Assembly: GCA_944472135.2 (NCBI GenBank)
Contig: OX235263.1
Location: forward strand, 89,250,721 to 89,314,720
Length of the DNA stretch: 64,000 nucleotides
From: Trichobilharzia regenti
Lineage: Eukaryota; Platyhelminthes; Trematoda; Strigeidida; Schistosomatidae
Reading direction: 5' to 3'
Part shown: piece by piece, positions 1 through 10,815 of the stretch
How positions within the stretch are numbered: the first letter of the stretch is position 1
Layout of the letters: every line of letters begins with the position of its first letter
The notes under the pieces: generated by a model
What the model was told of the DNA's origin: nothing
Database searches by the model: none
The model's input: the letters and a program-made list of their open reading frames with translations, nothing else
Position numbers and translations under genes: made by a program

Positions 1-75
1 GTTCATGACATAGCGCGACCTTTTCTCAATGTCTTCTTATATGAGTCACCTTCAACCTTCTGCAAACTACTCGTC
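1..75 (-). repeat. Hammerhead SINE, tail fragment cut by the window edge
   Basis: The sequence around the 'catagcgcgacc' block matches the stretch that follows the tRNA-like part of the hammerhead SINE at 50100-50170 and 21355-21420. Only this part of the copy is inside the window. Confidence 0.5.
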
Positions 76-204
76 CAAATTCAAATTCATCAATTAGAAT
101 AGATGTGTGAAGTTTCTACTTCACTTTCCTTTTGATTGATCAGACTGGAGTAGTCGACATCTTTTTTTGACGTATCGGCATGTAGTACTGAGGCTTTGAC
201 GGTG

Positions 205-480
205 TCTGATGATTAACTTTGATGGATGGTTGCCAGCAGTAAGGTCCGGTACGCGGGAATCATTGACTCTATGTACTAGCATTGCCCAGTGTGTGATGAT
301 GTTGCCAGTAAGACTGTACCCATCGTTTCAAACACCAAGATTCAATCAATCAAAAGAAATAGTAACTGATGCTCGTCGCACAACAGTTCTAGTGGATAAC
401 GCTTTGGATTCTGAAACGACGGTTAGGTTACTAGGTTCGAATCCCAATTGGAACACCATCGCTCACTGAAGAATACGAGT
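205..480 (+). repeat. tRNA-derived SINE-like repeat (family E)
   Basis: A region resembling A and B boxes of a tRNA promoter is visible (A-box-like 'tctagtggataacgc' near 387, B-box-like 'ggttcgaatccc' near 434). A related copy lies inverted at 9365-9560, sharing 'catcgtttcaaacaccaa'-type sequence and the 'ggaacaccatc' block after the B box. The open frame across it is a repeat shadow, not a gene. Confidence 0.45.
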
Positions 481-659
481 ACATTCCGCAGGTAAATAGC
501 AAATAGGACGAAATACAGATCCTAGATTCCACTTCCAATTACCGTCCATCAAAATTACTTCAACGATGAACGTTATCATACGATTTTATATCAGTCAGAA
601 ACTGTCTGTTTGTTTGAACTAAGTTCCCAGGACATAGTCTTTCATCTTCCAGGTTATGT

Positions 660-1330
660 ATGGGCCCTACTTGCTGTGTGATGAATTTTTAGCTAGTCGC
701 TCGGAGCTAAAGTGAGTAGGGATGGGTTTCGAATGTGGGACCTACAGGCTGACAGTTGAGTGCTTAGTGCAATGAGCTGCGTGGTCAAGTCTTATGCAGC
801 TGAGTACCGCGGCTTTCCTGGCAAACAGCTGTGCTAATAATCCGGTTCAACAGAAGTTGTCGTTTCGTTTTCAATTATCAGTCGTTGGATAAATTGGAAA
901 TCCATTTATAGTTATCTCTTTTCGTTAATCGATGATTTAGACAAAGTTTAATTCTGATTTATTAGTTGCTTTTCATAATAAGCAAACGGATTTAAAAAAA
1001 AATCAATATATTCACTTAAAATTTACTCAGAATTATATTTTATTTCTTAAATTCCCAGTGGGACATGAAGTGTTTTTCTTACTAGGATCCAATCTTCTAC
1101 CAGTCGGTCCCAGGTTTGAGTCTTGCCCTGGGGCAACTTGGTGACAGTATCATCAGCCTTCATACACAAACACACACACACACAAGGTGTAGTTTACGCC
1201 TGACCTTCCGTCTTTTACCTGACTTCTTACCGGATAGTAAACTTGGGAGAGGTTTAGGCGTTCGTCTATCAGGAATCGAACCCTGACTGCCTGTATGGCT
1301 GGAGAGCGATCTGTCATTGAGTCACTGATG
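660..1330. other. Non-coding, with weak tRNA-like repeat traces and an AC-rich run
   Basis: Two segments, near 690-830 and 1090-1310, contain B-box-like 'TTCGAA'/'ATCGAACCC' blocks typical of degenerate SINEs. An (AC)n run lies near 1170-1186. No gene is seen here; the stretch 841-1080 is plain AT-rich sequence. Confidence 0.3.
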
Positions 1331-1440
1331 ACCTATTCTAGAAGTATTGCTTATTAAAATCTCAGATTTTGGTTTTTAATGGCTACCTTATCTCACGTAC
1401 ATGTATGCATATATATGCCTTTTTATCCTAAGTGGTTAGA

Positions 1441-2400
1441 TGTAATAATAATATTATTATTATTTGGTTCCTAGTGGAACATAGAGCTTCAAAAATACAT
1501 CTCCACTTTGTCCCCATTTCCTGCTTTCCTCTTCAGCTGGGTCCATGATTGACAATAATCCCTCATCTCCTCCTCCTCCTCCTTAACACACGACCTCCTC
1601 CACGTCACTCTCTCACCAATAGCTCACTCGTCACTTCTCATTCGGATTCCACTCGAGCAAATGGCCTGCGATGTCATTCGATGACGTCCTCAATGTATGC
1701 CCGATCCATCTCCATTTTCTCCCATACACTTGTTGAGTAATAAGCTCCTGGCTGATTTTTTTTTTCCGAAAAGTTTCTTGTTGTTAATTCTTTCTGGCCG
1801 GCTATTTGATCTTTATCATGAAGTGAAGTGGGCAGCTGTTGATAAAAGTCCGTAACTTGTTAGAAACCCTTTTCATGATACACCAGTCAAGCTTCTGACG
1901 GGTATAGAAGCAGTGACTGACTTGACATTGGTGGCGAAAATTCGAATCTCATTTTTTTATGCTGGGTGACAGCAGAAGATTACCAAACTGGTTTTTGGGT
2001 TGGTTGATGAAGGCGTGTCTTGTCTTTCCGATTCTGGCTGGCTGGCTGGTTGGCTGGCTAGCTATGACATCCTCATCCGTTCCACCTGTGGTTGAAACCA
2101 CGCTTTCTAGATAAGTGAAGGAGGTAACCTCTGTCGAATCTCTCCTGTTGATGGTGTGATTGGTGCTGGCTGTTTGGTTATCTTCATCACTACTGTTTTC
2201 TCTATAATCACCTGGAGTCCTGTCTTCGCCATCAGTCTCTTCAGCCGATTTGTTGATTTTCGCCTGTAAGTCTTCGGGTTTGTGAGTATGACACATTAAA
2301 CATAAGTCATTCAAGCGCAAAATGCAGGTCTTTTTAGAGTCTTGTGACTAATGCAATGTATTCCTGTCTTCTCATTCCCCGTGCACAGTCTGATAGTCCA
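1441..2400 (-). mobile_element. RTE-clade LINE, 3' fragment (subfamily III)
   Basis: Read on the minus strand, this resembles the C-terminal part of RTE reverse transcriptase: LNDLCLMCHTHKPEDLQAK and later TSFTYLESVVSTTGGTDED correspond to the 'ICLISHKLEDMQ...TSFTYLGSIVSTTGGTDED' stretch of other copies here. The 3' end is near 1441-1500, with the 'ttggttcctagtggaacat' end block next to an (ATT)n run. This end differs from the 'cctttaattcc' type, so it is a separate subfamily. The copy is 5' truncated and frameshifted. It is not an active gene. Confidence 0.7.
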
Positions 2401-2404
2401 CCAC

Positions 2405-2809
2405 AATTAGGATATCATCATCGGTGATAACAGGCAGCCAGCTTGTCTTACTCCATGTATTTTCTTCATAGCCAGGCTTCACTGAGTTTTCCTTTGTGCA
2501 TCATCTGACATGTGACAGGCGTTATCATATAGCCAGGTTGATAAAGACTTGGTCACTGCACTCCTTAGTGTTAAAGGAGTCAGTCAACGTTATCTGTCGA
2601 AGTCGGTGTAGACAGGTTTGACTGTCATTCTATGCTTTGTTCCGTGATGACAATGCATAGAGCTGCAATATGATCAGCAGATGATTTGCTTTCCGTGAAT
2701 CCAGGGTTGAGATACTATTGATTTTTGTCAAATAATAAAAGATACTCTGGCATTTCTTAAGGAAAGTGTCATTCTATCTAACTTTTTTCTTATAACTTCA
2801 TAAATAGCA
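2405..2809. other. No recognisable gene
   Basis: Unique-looking AT-moderate sequence between the LINE fragment and the inverted-terminus repeat. It may include decayed LINE sequence, but no protein motif could be read. Confidence 0.3.
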
Positions 2810-3570
2810 AAGTTAAACTTTAAGCACCACCAACGGACCAATCAGGGAGTGACCTCAAACGCACCAATCATGTGAAGGAGGCATTTTTGTGTATGGAATA
2901 CAGATATTTATGAAGAAAAATGCATAAAATTGTATAAAAGTGTTACAGAGGATACTTTCCTCTCACATGTGATAAAAATAGCTCTCAGTTTTAAGTTGGA
3001 GTATCAACAGAGTATAATTCCATTATGGGTAAAATGTATTTTGATAAAGTCTCATAGTGTTATGCAGTAATATTTACTGGGCAATAAACTGTGCTCGAAA
3101 CGTGTTCATTAGTAAATATTACTGTATAACAAACACTGTAAGACTTTATCAAAATAAATGTTACCCACAATGGAATTGTACTCTACCACAATACACAAGT
3201 TCTATTCTCATGTCAACAGATTAATGTAACCACATTCTGTGCATGTAATTATTTAGATCTTCAAACCCTAACAATAACCCTAACCTCTCCTGAACTTAAC
3301 CCTAACGTGAAAATATGCCTGAACTAACTGTAATCTAATTCGAACCGGTCATAATGTCGCCTTCATTAGGTTAACCTAACCTTAACTTGTCCTAAACTTT
3401 AGCTGAAACATCCCAGATATTCCATTTAAGAAACTAACTCTTCGATGAGCGTATTTTATTGATAATGACAGCATTATTTGTCAGGTTTCACTAACTTACT
3501 CAGCGAGCATTTCAAGGTCGTTGGTGCGGTCGCACTCCACTGATAGTGAGTGATGCTTAAAGTTTAACTT
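2810..3570. mobile_element. Non-autonomous DNA-transposon-like repeat, copy A
   Basis: The ends carry a terminal inverted repeat, GTTAAACTTTAAGCAYCAC, at about 2812-2830 and (reverse complement) 3550-3568. An inverted second copy of the whole unit lies at 44461-45239, with the same order of internal blocks. Inside, 3003-3085 and 3107-3190 form a hairpin of about 75-bp arms that resembles arms found around a PLE at 4.9-6.2 kb. No coding capacity is seen. The superfamily cannot be assigned; no clear target duplication was found. Confidence 0.6.
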
Positions 3571-4139
3571 GGTCTGATAGATAAGCTAAATAAAATCACT
3601 GAGTACAAATTTCTAATAATACTGCTATCGGGATATTTTAAATTTATGCATATTTTTATATTTTCAGTAGTAGTGCCTTGGTTTCTTACTATTATTTCTC
3701 AAATTGTACATTTTACTTCTTTCTGTTTGTCTACTTACATGTAATATCAATAAAAGTAGAGTGAATGTATTCGGTTGCTAATATAATCTTAAGCGTTGTC
3801 ATGACAACTTCACATCATTTAGATATGTTTGCAAAATATGAATTAAGATTCTTTTTTATATGGTAGTATATGTGTATATTAAGGTAGAGATTGGCAAGAA
3901 TATAAGGAGACGTATATTAAAGAAAGTGAAGAGAAGTAAATGTGTTTATTAAATTTTGCGATATAATAATAATAATAATAATAATTACTGCCGTTGATAC
4001 TGTACAGCCTTTTTTTAAACCCTGGGTATATATTGATTTAAATTGAATGATCAGATATCGGAAATCGATTAGTTAACTAGACCAACAGAATAAAATTAGA
4101 ATAAAGTAAGAATAACAGTTTTTACAGAATATAATGGTA
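3571..4139. other. AT-rich sequence with an (AAT)n microsatellite
   Basis: No gene seen. A perfect (AAT)n tract lies at about 3965-3986. Confidence 0.5.
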
Positions 4140-6275
4140 CCATCATTGCTAATTTCGTTGGCTTCTCGTCAACTGCTTACAACCGAAACTCTCAACATTA
4201 CGTAATCAGATGAAAGAGAGGGTGAAAATATCCAGTTGCCAGGCTGGGCAAGGAAAGACTGGTAACTGCTTCTTTCTGAAAGTATAAATCGGTTTTCAGG
4301 AGCTTGATGGAGATCGCTTCGGCAAACATGAAGAGAATCGAACTCTTCCACTTATTGATAATACTGAACGATCTTCCGACATCTATCTCATGACCCGTGT
4401 CAAAGAGATGCCTGGCAGTGTCACTGTTTAAAGTTTTTTTTCCTTTTAGACATAGGCGTTTTGGTACTTGCTCAGAAAATCCCGCAGATACATGTAAATT
4501 TGCATATACAGTTGGTCCTAACATGCGAAGGATATCTACCAACTTTTGATTCCATCACAGAGCAAGTTGTTCGATAGACCAGAACCAACTTAGCCAGGTG
4601 CAGGATAAGCTCTGCCTAGTGAAATACTCAATCTTCTGTTAACACATGCTGTAATATTTTCACCTGTAAAATGAAGTTAAATGTAGATGGACTTTTTCCC
4701 TAATGTGATTTGCTTTACATTTGAGCCTTCAGATCTTCTGTACTTGTAAATGAACCATTGAGTGTAACCGTTGTTTCTCAACATCTTTTCCAGAAACATA
4801 AATTCTTCCTCTAATGTCTCTGTAGAGCTTAATCCCCTTGACTAGTGCTGGTTTATAGCTAGCTATTTGGACAAAAACTATTAAAATATAAGTATTGCCC
4901 ATTCCACTATGGGTCAATTTTGTTTTGATAAAGTCTTACAGTGTTGTACAGTAATGTTTACTGATGACGTTTCGAGGACAATTTATTACTCATAATCATA
5001 TCAAGGTACACACACGACTTCCTAACTTCATTTATATAGTTCCATTATTTTTAATTTAATTTTCCTTGATTTCATTGGTAGTAGTATTTTCCATATTTAC
5101 AGTATGAGTGATGAATCATTCCTGATGCATGTGTTTGATGTAGACTCGATGAACAAGGATTCAGTAATCAACCTCTCTCTCCACCTACCTATATTACTTC
5201 TTAGAATCTTAACCCTCTTCCACCCTATTGTGTGGTTGTGTGTTAGTGCGTGCATTGAAATTGGTGAGTTTTTTTTTTAAAATTACTTGTCTTCTCGGGG
5301 TCAACCATTCTTCCTTCAGCTAAATTCTTATGTTTCGCCAATTTGATTACCCCCAATCTACTAGTTTGACCTATATAGTGAACCTCACTCACAGTTATTG
5401 GAAGGTATTTCGTAAATGATATTATTTTGTTTAATTAGGTCCACCGGGTCTTTTAGCCTACAGAGCTTGTTTCTGAGTGATCTTGTAGGTTTGAATGCCA
5501 CTCTAATTCCTGCTTAATTTAGAATCCCACGTAGGGTCTCAGATGTCCCCTCTGGATGACTTATATTCTCTCTTATTTATGCTATTATTACTAGTTCCGC
5601 ACTTATTTCTATTTTTATTTTGGTCTTTACTGATCTTCCTAATGAATTTCATGCGATAGTTATACAATACTAACGCTTCTTCTATCTGTTTTATTTCGTC
5701 ATTTAGGTCTTTTTTGCTACTTAGTGCTACTGCTCGATTTATTAAACACTTAATTAAGCTTGCCTTAACAGTTAACGGATGAGATGAATTAAAGTTGAAG
5801 TATCTATTAGAATGAGTTGGTTTTTTGTACACACTGGTGTGCAGTTTACCTACTTCTCTTCGTTTTATTTTACAATCTAACATCATTGCTAATTCTCCTT
5901 GTTCATTTTCCGCTTCAAATGTGAATTTTATTCCCTCCACTAGTAAGTTTATGTGTGTTTCAAGAAGCTAGAGATATTGTTCTGTTTGTAACACTGTGAA
6001 AGTGTTATCCACATATCTCCACCATATTTTTGGAGTCGTGTGAATACCTTGATATGATTATGAGCAGTGATAAATTGTGCTGGAAACGGGGACATCTGTA
6101 AACATTACTATACAACACTGTGAGACTTTATCAAAACAAAATTGTCCCATAATGGAGTTACACTCTACCACAGTGCACAAGTTTTATTCTTATATCAATG
6201 ATACATAAAGTATTGTCCATTCCATGTCAGCTTTCGGTAAACTGACCTCTAGAGACTACCATTTTCTAGGTGGTT
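4140..6275 (-). mobile_element. Penelope-like element, 3' part, interrupted by a second insertion
   Basis: On the minus strand 4542-4170 reads a GIY-YIG-domain remnant and C-terminus (LGPTVYANLHVSAGFSEQV, then TARHLFDTGHEIDVGRSFSI), matching the PLE at 31.7-32.1 kb. Upstream, 6275-6205 encodes the counterpart of 'VVSRVQSTESPHGMDN', while 4917 begins 'MGNTYILIVFVQIASYK'. At 32.4 kb these two pieces are contiguous (HGMDNTYILIVF). The roughly 1.3 kb between them (about 4908-6204) is therefore a later insertion. Stops and frameshifts are present throughout; this is a dead copy. Confidence 0.7.
4902..6152 (-). mobile_element. Nested Penelope-like element with inverted arms
   Basis: Arms of about 120 bp at 4902-5020 and 6032-6152 are inverted copies of each other (shared 'aattttgttttgataaagtc'). 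Between them the minus strand 6045-5539 encodes a PLE reverse transcriptase piece: WWRYVDNTF followed by MLDCKIKRREVGKLHTSVYK and 'KKPTHSNRYFNFNSSHPL'. The catalytic YVDD is YVDN here and a stop follows shortly after, so the enzyme is inactive. The insertion interrupts an older PLE. Confidence 0.65.
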
Positions 6276-6774
6276 GCATGGCAATATCAAGGAAATGAAA
6301 TTTTCCATGATTTTTCATGTTCGATAGTATAGAATTATAAAACCTTGATTAAAAGTTTGATTAGTAAACGAAGTGTATTCGTCTTGCTATTACTTCTTCC
6401 GTCATCAAGTTCTACAGTAATATATCTATAAGAATTATAGGATTATTGTTATTAACAACATTTAAGGTCTATTTAAACTGTATCGGATCAATCGTATCGA
6501 TCAACTCAACTCAACGGATACTGTAAAGTCAGTTATATTATCTATTGCTATAGAAACATAGTTTTTCGCGCCAGGGAGTTCCCATCAGTGTAACTGAATA
6601 AAGGTGTGGTAAAAACCATCAACAGTTCGATATAACTTGGTCCTAGTACACCATAAAACATCTTTCTGTCGTCCGTTGGGTACCAAATAAATTGCCAGAA
6701 GCCACTAGGTCCAGAATACTTCAAACCACACACAGGTCATAACAATTCGTCTAAATCAACTGGAGTTCTATGTG
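6276..6774. other. No recognisable feature
   Basis: Nothing beyond AT-rich non-coding sequence was recognised. Confidence 0.3.
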
Positions 6775-7150
6775 CAGAAGAAACAGATTCAGCCAGTGTT
6801 GCTACCCTGGCCTGCTGTGGAACCTAAAAATTCATAAATTCTGTATTATATTTCTTAAGTGTTATATTGTGGAGAGATGTGGTTCATTTCCAACTATCAC
6901 GGAGAATTAATGAAGACCAACTGGGAGTACTAGTATTAGTTTAAGACTCAGCGGTGGTACACACCCACCGCCAAGGTTCGAATCCAGAACCTTCTTCTGG
7001 TTACAAGTCAAGCCCGTAGATCATTCAGTCAGTGGGACTCGATTCAAGAATGGTTAACCAATGAATCCTAACTTTACCAGTTCGTGATTTTAACCTGACT
7101 GGCACCAGCTGATGGCATCGGTGAGTATTCGTCCTCAATCCTAAATGGAT
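6775..7150 (-). repeat. Hammerhead SINE, degenerate copy
   Basis: On the minus strand a tRNA-like segment with B box 'GGTTCTGGATTCGAACC' is followed by the remnant of the hammerhead region ('accaccgctgagtc'). The 3' half of the ribozyme, including its GAAA, is missing. A close relative with the same deletion is at 14880-15235, and both share the block 'gctaccctggcctgctgtgg'. Confidence 0.6.
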
Positions 7151-8509
7151 GGACTTATTGAAGAACTCATCGAAAAGGATATTTTTCGTTCACTAATCAG
7201 TCTTTTATAATTTTTTAATGAACTCATTTAATCGATTAGTCTGTGTAAATCACAAAAATAGGTTAACATTGGATGCATCATTGTCAAAAGACACGGTTCA
7301 CAGTGGAAAACTATCCCATGTATAACCAGTTTGCTAGCTAGTCAGGATTCAATTGGTGTAAGATGACCCGGCTGTTTATAGTGAATCTGTCTGGCTACAA
7401 AGCTGATTGATAACCGTAGTGATCTGACTAGCGATCACTACTGGGGTTGCCGAATGCCTAGACCATCCATATTATATTGCTCATTTCCCTGATTGCCGTT
7501 TATGACGTCAAATGGAACACATATTGTAGTGGTCTGAAAATGTTTGTTTTTCAAAAGGAATTGCAGTACACTATCACATAGAAATGAGTATTTTAAAAAT
7601 GAAAAATTTTAAAATAAAATGGTTATCTTAAAAATTTGAAATACTTTAATGATGATTAAGTTTTCAAATTTTCGCTTTTGTAGGGATTTGGTTTAATTTT
7701 GATCTAAATTCCCGTACACCGGCATTAGTTAAGGAGTCATTGGAAGCAATAGTGCGTTGAACAACTGTCTTGCCGTAGTGTGGGACCTAATAGTTGTGTG
7801 CTCTGTCGTAAGATTTCCGGGGATCGAATTTCAGATCCTTAGGTTAGGAGGCCAACACATTGACTATTCAGTTATTCAGTCGTAAATCAACGACCTGTAA
7901 ATTCAAAACTTATATCTATTCCAACCAGGGCTATATCTATAAGCATCGGCTTCAGCCTGTTATAGTGTACCCCTATCAATCACAAATTTACATTAAGATA
8001 TGTTTAGGTGTACTGACAGACTGGTCAGTCATTTTCCTTTATTGATTTTTTGTTAGAAAGTATACATTAAAATAATTAGATACCAGTAGAGCTTTTTCAA
8101 GATTTTTTTCCAAGTGCAAAGTTACACTGTAGCGTCCCAAGGGATGTGAACTCACGAGCGAACTTGAGCCGACCAACCATAAAAGTAAATGATTTTTGCA
8201 CAAAATTACCGTTTATTTACAAGAAAATGCATGAAAATACATTAAACAGGGTATCTTTCTCTGGCATGACTTGAAAATACGTTTCAGGTATAATGAGGTG
8301 TTACAGTTTTCAAGTTAGACCAGTTTCTGTACACGTATTCACCGAGGTGACTGAAGATAAGCTGTTTTTGTGACCCGTTTATCTCTCTCTTATCCTGTTT
8401 TGCAGTCTACCCCAAAAGCCCTTGGCTGAATCAATATGGTTTCCAGTAAGACGATCGACGACTACTTAGTAGAAAAATGTGGACAATAAAGCATAATAAT
8501 AATAATTTC
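7151..8509. other. Non-coding; one decayed hammerhead-SINE trace
   Basis: Around 7725-7850 is a weak match to the hammerhead SINE ('taaggagtcattggaagcaa'). Otherwise no gene or RNA is seen. The ORF at 7860-8045 shows no protein signature. Confidence 0.35.
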
Positions 8510-8855
8510 CTATAGTTGGTTTGTAAGGATTAGTTTTGTTTTTACGAGTTGCCCACGGATTGATATTAGTAAGAGAAGCATTGAAAACAATAAGGGAGTA
8601 CTAGACAGCTGTTTGGGAATTATCGACAGTACGCACTGGATACTTAGGCGATTCACAGTGGCTGAATGGTATACAAGCCAGCTTGCCTTGTAACCGGAAG
8701 GTCCTGGGTTCGACCCCTGGCAGTGGGTTTGTACTGCCGATGATTTCCAAAGTAGGGCAATGGAAACAGCTGTGCAGTACTCCTTGTGGCTGGTTTTCAA
8801 TGCTTCTCTAACTGATATCAATCCGTGATCAACTCGTAAAATAAATAATACCAAT
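8510..8855 (+). repeat. Hammerhead SINE, foldback copy
   Basis: The + strand holds a tRNA-like part (A box 'tggctgaatggtatac' near 8652, B box 'gggttcgacccc' near 8706) followed by a hammerhead-like region 'gtactgccgatga' and the tail 'aactgatatcaatccgtgat'. The first about 150 bp are the same hammerhead and tail in reverse orientation, so the copy is a foldback. The catalytic core reads CCGATGA instead of CTGANGA. Confidence 0.65.
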
Positions 8856-9364
8856 TCCAAACTTGTCCCTTATCGTGACTCTAATCTTAATTCTGACCCT
8901 AATTTTAATTATAACCCTGATCCTAACCCTAACGAGCTATTAACACATTGTCCAAACAGTACTTAAAATCGTGATCTGGGAAAAAATTTGCTCCTTAATT
9001 TGTGAATAGCGTTCATATTTACGCTATATATTAATGACAGGTGTCGTTAAAACAACGACTAGCATGCGTTCAAGTTCATTGAAGCGTTCGAATCCCTGGG
9101 ACCTTAGAGTTTAACTTCGCTGTTTTCCAGCCTTTCTACATGAAGTTCATTCTAAATTATATTCTACTGACTGATTAACCTACTATAATAAATAAATAAA
9201 TAAAATGCAGTTTATTTTTTAAATTCCATTTCGATTTTCCCTGTTGATTGACTCGACCACAATGTTTAGTCTCGCTCGGCATGTCGACCCCTAGTACGGA
9301 CGCTTCGATGTTGCCTGATAACTAATTTGAAGTAATTTTGTAAGTGGTTACTAGCAGTGTAATC
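8856..9364. other. Non-coding with short CCCTAA-like runs
   Basis: Degenerate 'taaccctgatcctaaccct' motifs at about 8870-8935 resemble telomere-like or simple sequence, but the run is short and interrupted. No gene is seen. Confidence 0.35.
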
Positions 9365-9560
9365 TAGGATGCGCATTTCTTCACCATATTTGTGACTCGT
9401 CCTCCAGCTGGATGTACCTTCATTCTCCAGTGGATGATGGTGTTCCCACTGAGACTCAAACCCGTTACCCATCGTTTCAAACTCCAAAGTTTTACCAACT
9501 AGACCACTTGGGCCACGATAGTCACCTCTTGTGGCATGAGCATCAGTTATCATTTGTTCC
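9365..9560 (-). repeat. tRNA-derived SINE-like repeat (family E)
   Basis: The minus strand carries 'tggtctagttgg' (A-box-like) and 'gggtttgagtctc' (B-box-like) at tRNA spacing. It is related to 205-480. Confidence 0.5.
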
Positions 9561-9689
9561 TTCACAATTTACTTTTGATTTTGCTCTTGCTCAAGGAGTA
9601 AGAAATGCACATCCGCTAGATTCCACTGTTGGTCACCATTCACCAAATTACTTCTAGTTATTCTTCAAGTATTGGTTTTATAGGGATTG

Positions 9690-10030
9690 CGTTTTATTGT
9701 TTGGAGGATTTCATCATGAGCTGACATCGGAAATCCTTCAGGGAGTACTGGACAGCCGTTTCATCTTAGTTTGGGATATTGAGAAGTTGTCACGCCTATG
9801 TCATGAATTGGGAGAAGTTAGAATTCATAGACTGGCCATTGGATCGGTCCGGTCCCGATGGCTGACGTATGGTTTACGAGCTCGCTCGCTCGCTTTGTAA
9901 ACGGAGGGTATTCGGTTTGAACCCAGTGGTATAGGTGCGTACTACTGAAGAGTTTCAAACTAGAATGACGAAACAGCTGGCTGTCCAGTACTCCCAGCTA
10001 GTTTTCTAATACTTCAAGTTAATTATAAGT
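9690..10030 (+). repeat. Hammerhead SINE, foldback copy with intact core
   Basis: A reversed hammerhead segment (9700-9770) is followed by a tRNA-like part ('ggtttgaacccag' near 9917) and a forward hammerhead at 9939-9991. The forward one is the only copy I found with the CTGAAGA core unchanged and GAAA present. Confidence 0.65.
9939..9991 (+). ncRNA. Hammerhead ribozyme candidate (best preserved)
   Basis: Core CUGAAGA is at 9945-9951 and GAAA at 9970-9973. Helix III is five perfect pairs, ACAGC (9973-9977) with GCUGU (9980-9984). The predicted cleavage site is after C9985 (GUC). Helix I pairs GUACU (9939-9943) with AGUAC (9987-9991), with an A-C mismatch next to the junction. Helix II (9952-9969) is weak, with only a few pairs. 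The layout matches the short-helix-III type I hammerheads known from schistosome Smalpha repeats. Activity is inferred, not shown. Confidence 0.55.
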
Positions 10031-10815
10031 TCAAAATTCACTTATTTTGTTTAGCCATTCTTTCAAAAAAATATTACATACTACTTATGCAGATTGATAA
10101 TCAGTAGTGACACTGTCTGAAATTCTTCAAACTTATTTGTTTTTTAATTAATGTTGTCATTGGAGATTTGGTATATTTGATTAGTATAATAGAAGAATCG
10201 GTTGTTCACTGGACATAATTCAAAGTGAGTAAGTAGATAAGTATATGAGTATGTGTAAGGAAGTGAATGGGTAGAGACTCAAGCAAATGAACATTTAGGT
10301 GAGTAGGGAAGGGAGGAAGGAAGGAAGTGAGAAAAGCGAGAGAGAGTAAGTAAGTAAGAATTCCTCAGAAAATAGCAGCATTACTATCGATTGTCACTTA
10401 CTCATTAGCATTTACATTTTCATCCTCTTACTATGTTCTTGTCATTTGTCACAAGTGCTATTCCTATCTTAACTTTACCCCCCCCCCATCTCCAGTCCTC
10501 CTTTTCGATAGTGTAGTGAATAAAATACACGAAATCGCCGAAAGTTTTAAGCGGTCTATACTTTTCTAATAATAATTAACGGAAATGACGATTGAGTAAA
10601 ACTAACCAGTGTTTAGCCATCCACCAATTATCTTCTAATTACTTGCCCAGACATCGTCGAAGCAACTGAACAAGAAGCCGACATGTCAGTCTGAAACCGA
10701 ACACTTCGGTCCACTCAAAATTGAAATTGAATTAAAATAAATTAAATTAGAGTTGGAAGAAAGAAAGAATGAATGAAATTTAAAATTTATTATGATTATT
10801 GAGAATTAAATAATC
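10031..10815. other. Non-coding; simple repeats
   Basis: (GTAA)n-like sequence near 10340-10360 and a C9 run near 10480 are present. No gene seen. Confidence 0.4.

Noticed and set aside
1160..1190. AC-rich run as a CRISPR- or satellite-like array
   Set aside because: A simple dinucleotide tract of under 30 bp; no spaced repeats. No CRISPR array is expected or seen in this animal DNA.
3255..3400. CCCTAA/TTAGGG-like runs, possible interstitial telomere
   Set aside because: The repeats are irregular, short and part of the dispersed 2810-3570 element, with the mirror copy at 44.6-44.8 kb.
4198..4542. 114-codon minus frame as a separate gene
   Set aside because: It is the C-terminal part of a PLE (HLFDTGHEIDV motif), not a host gene.
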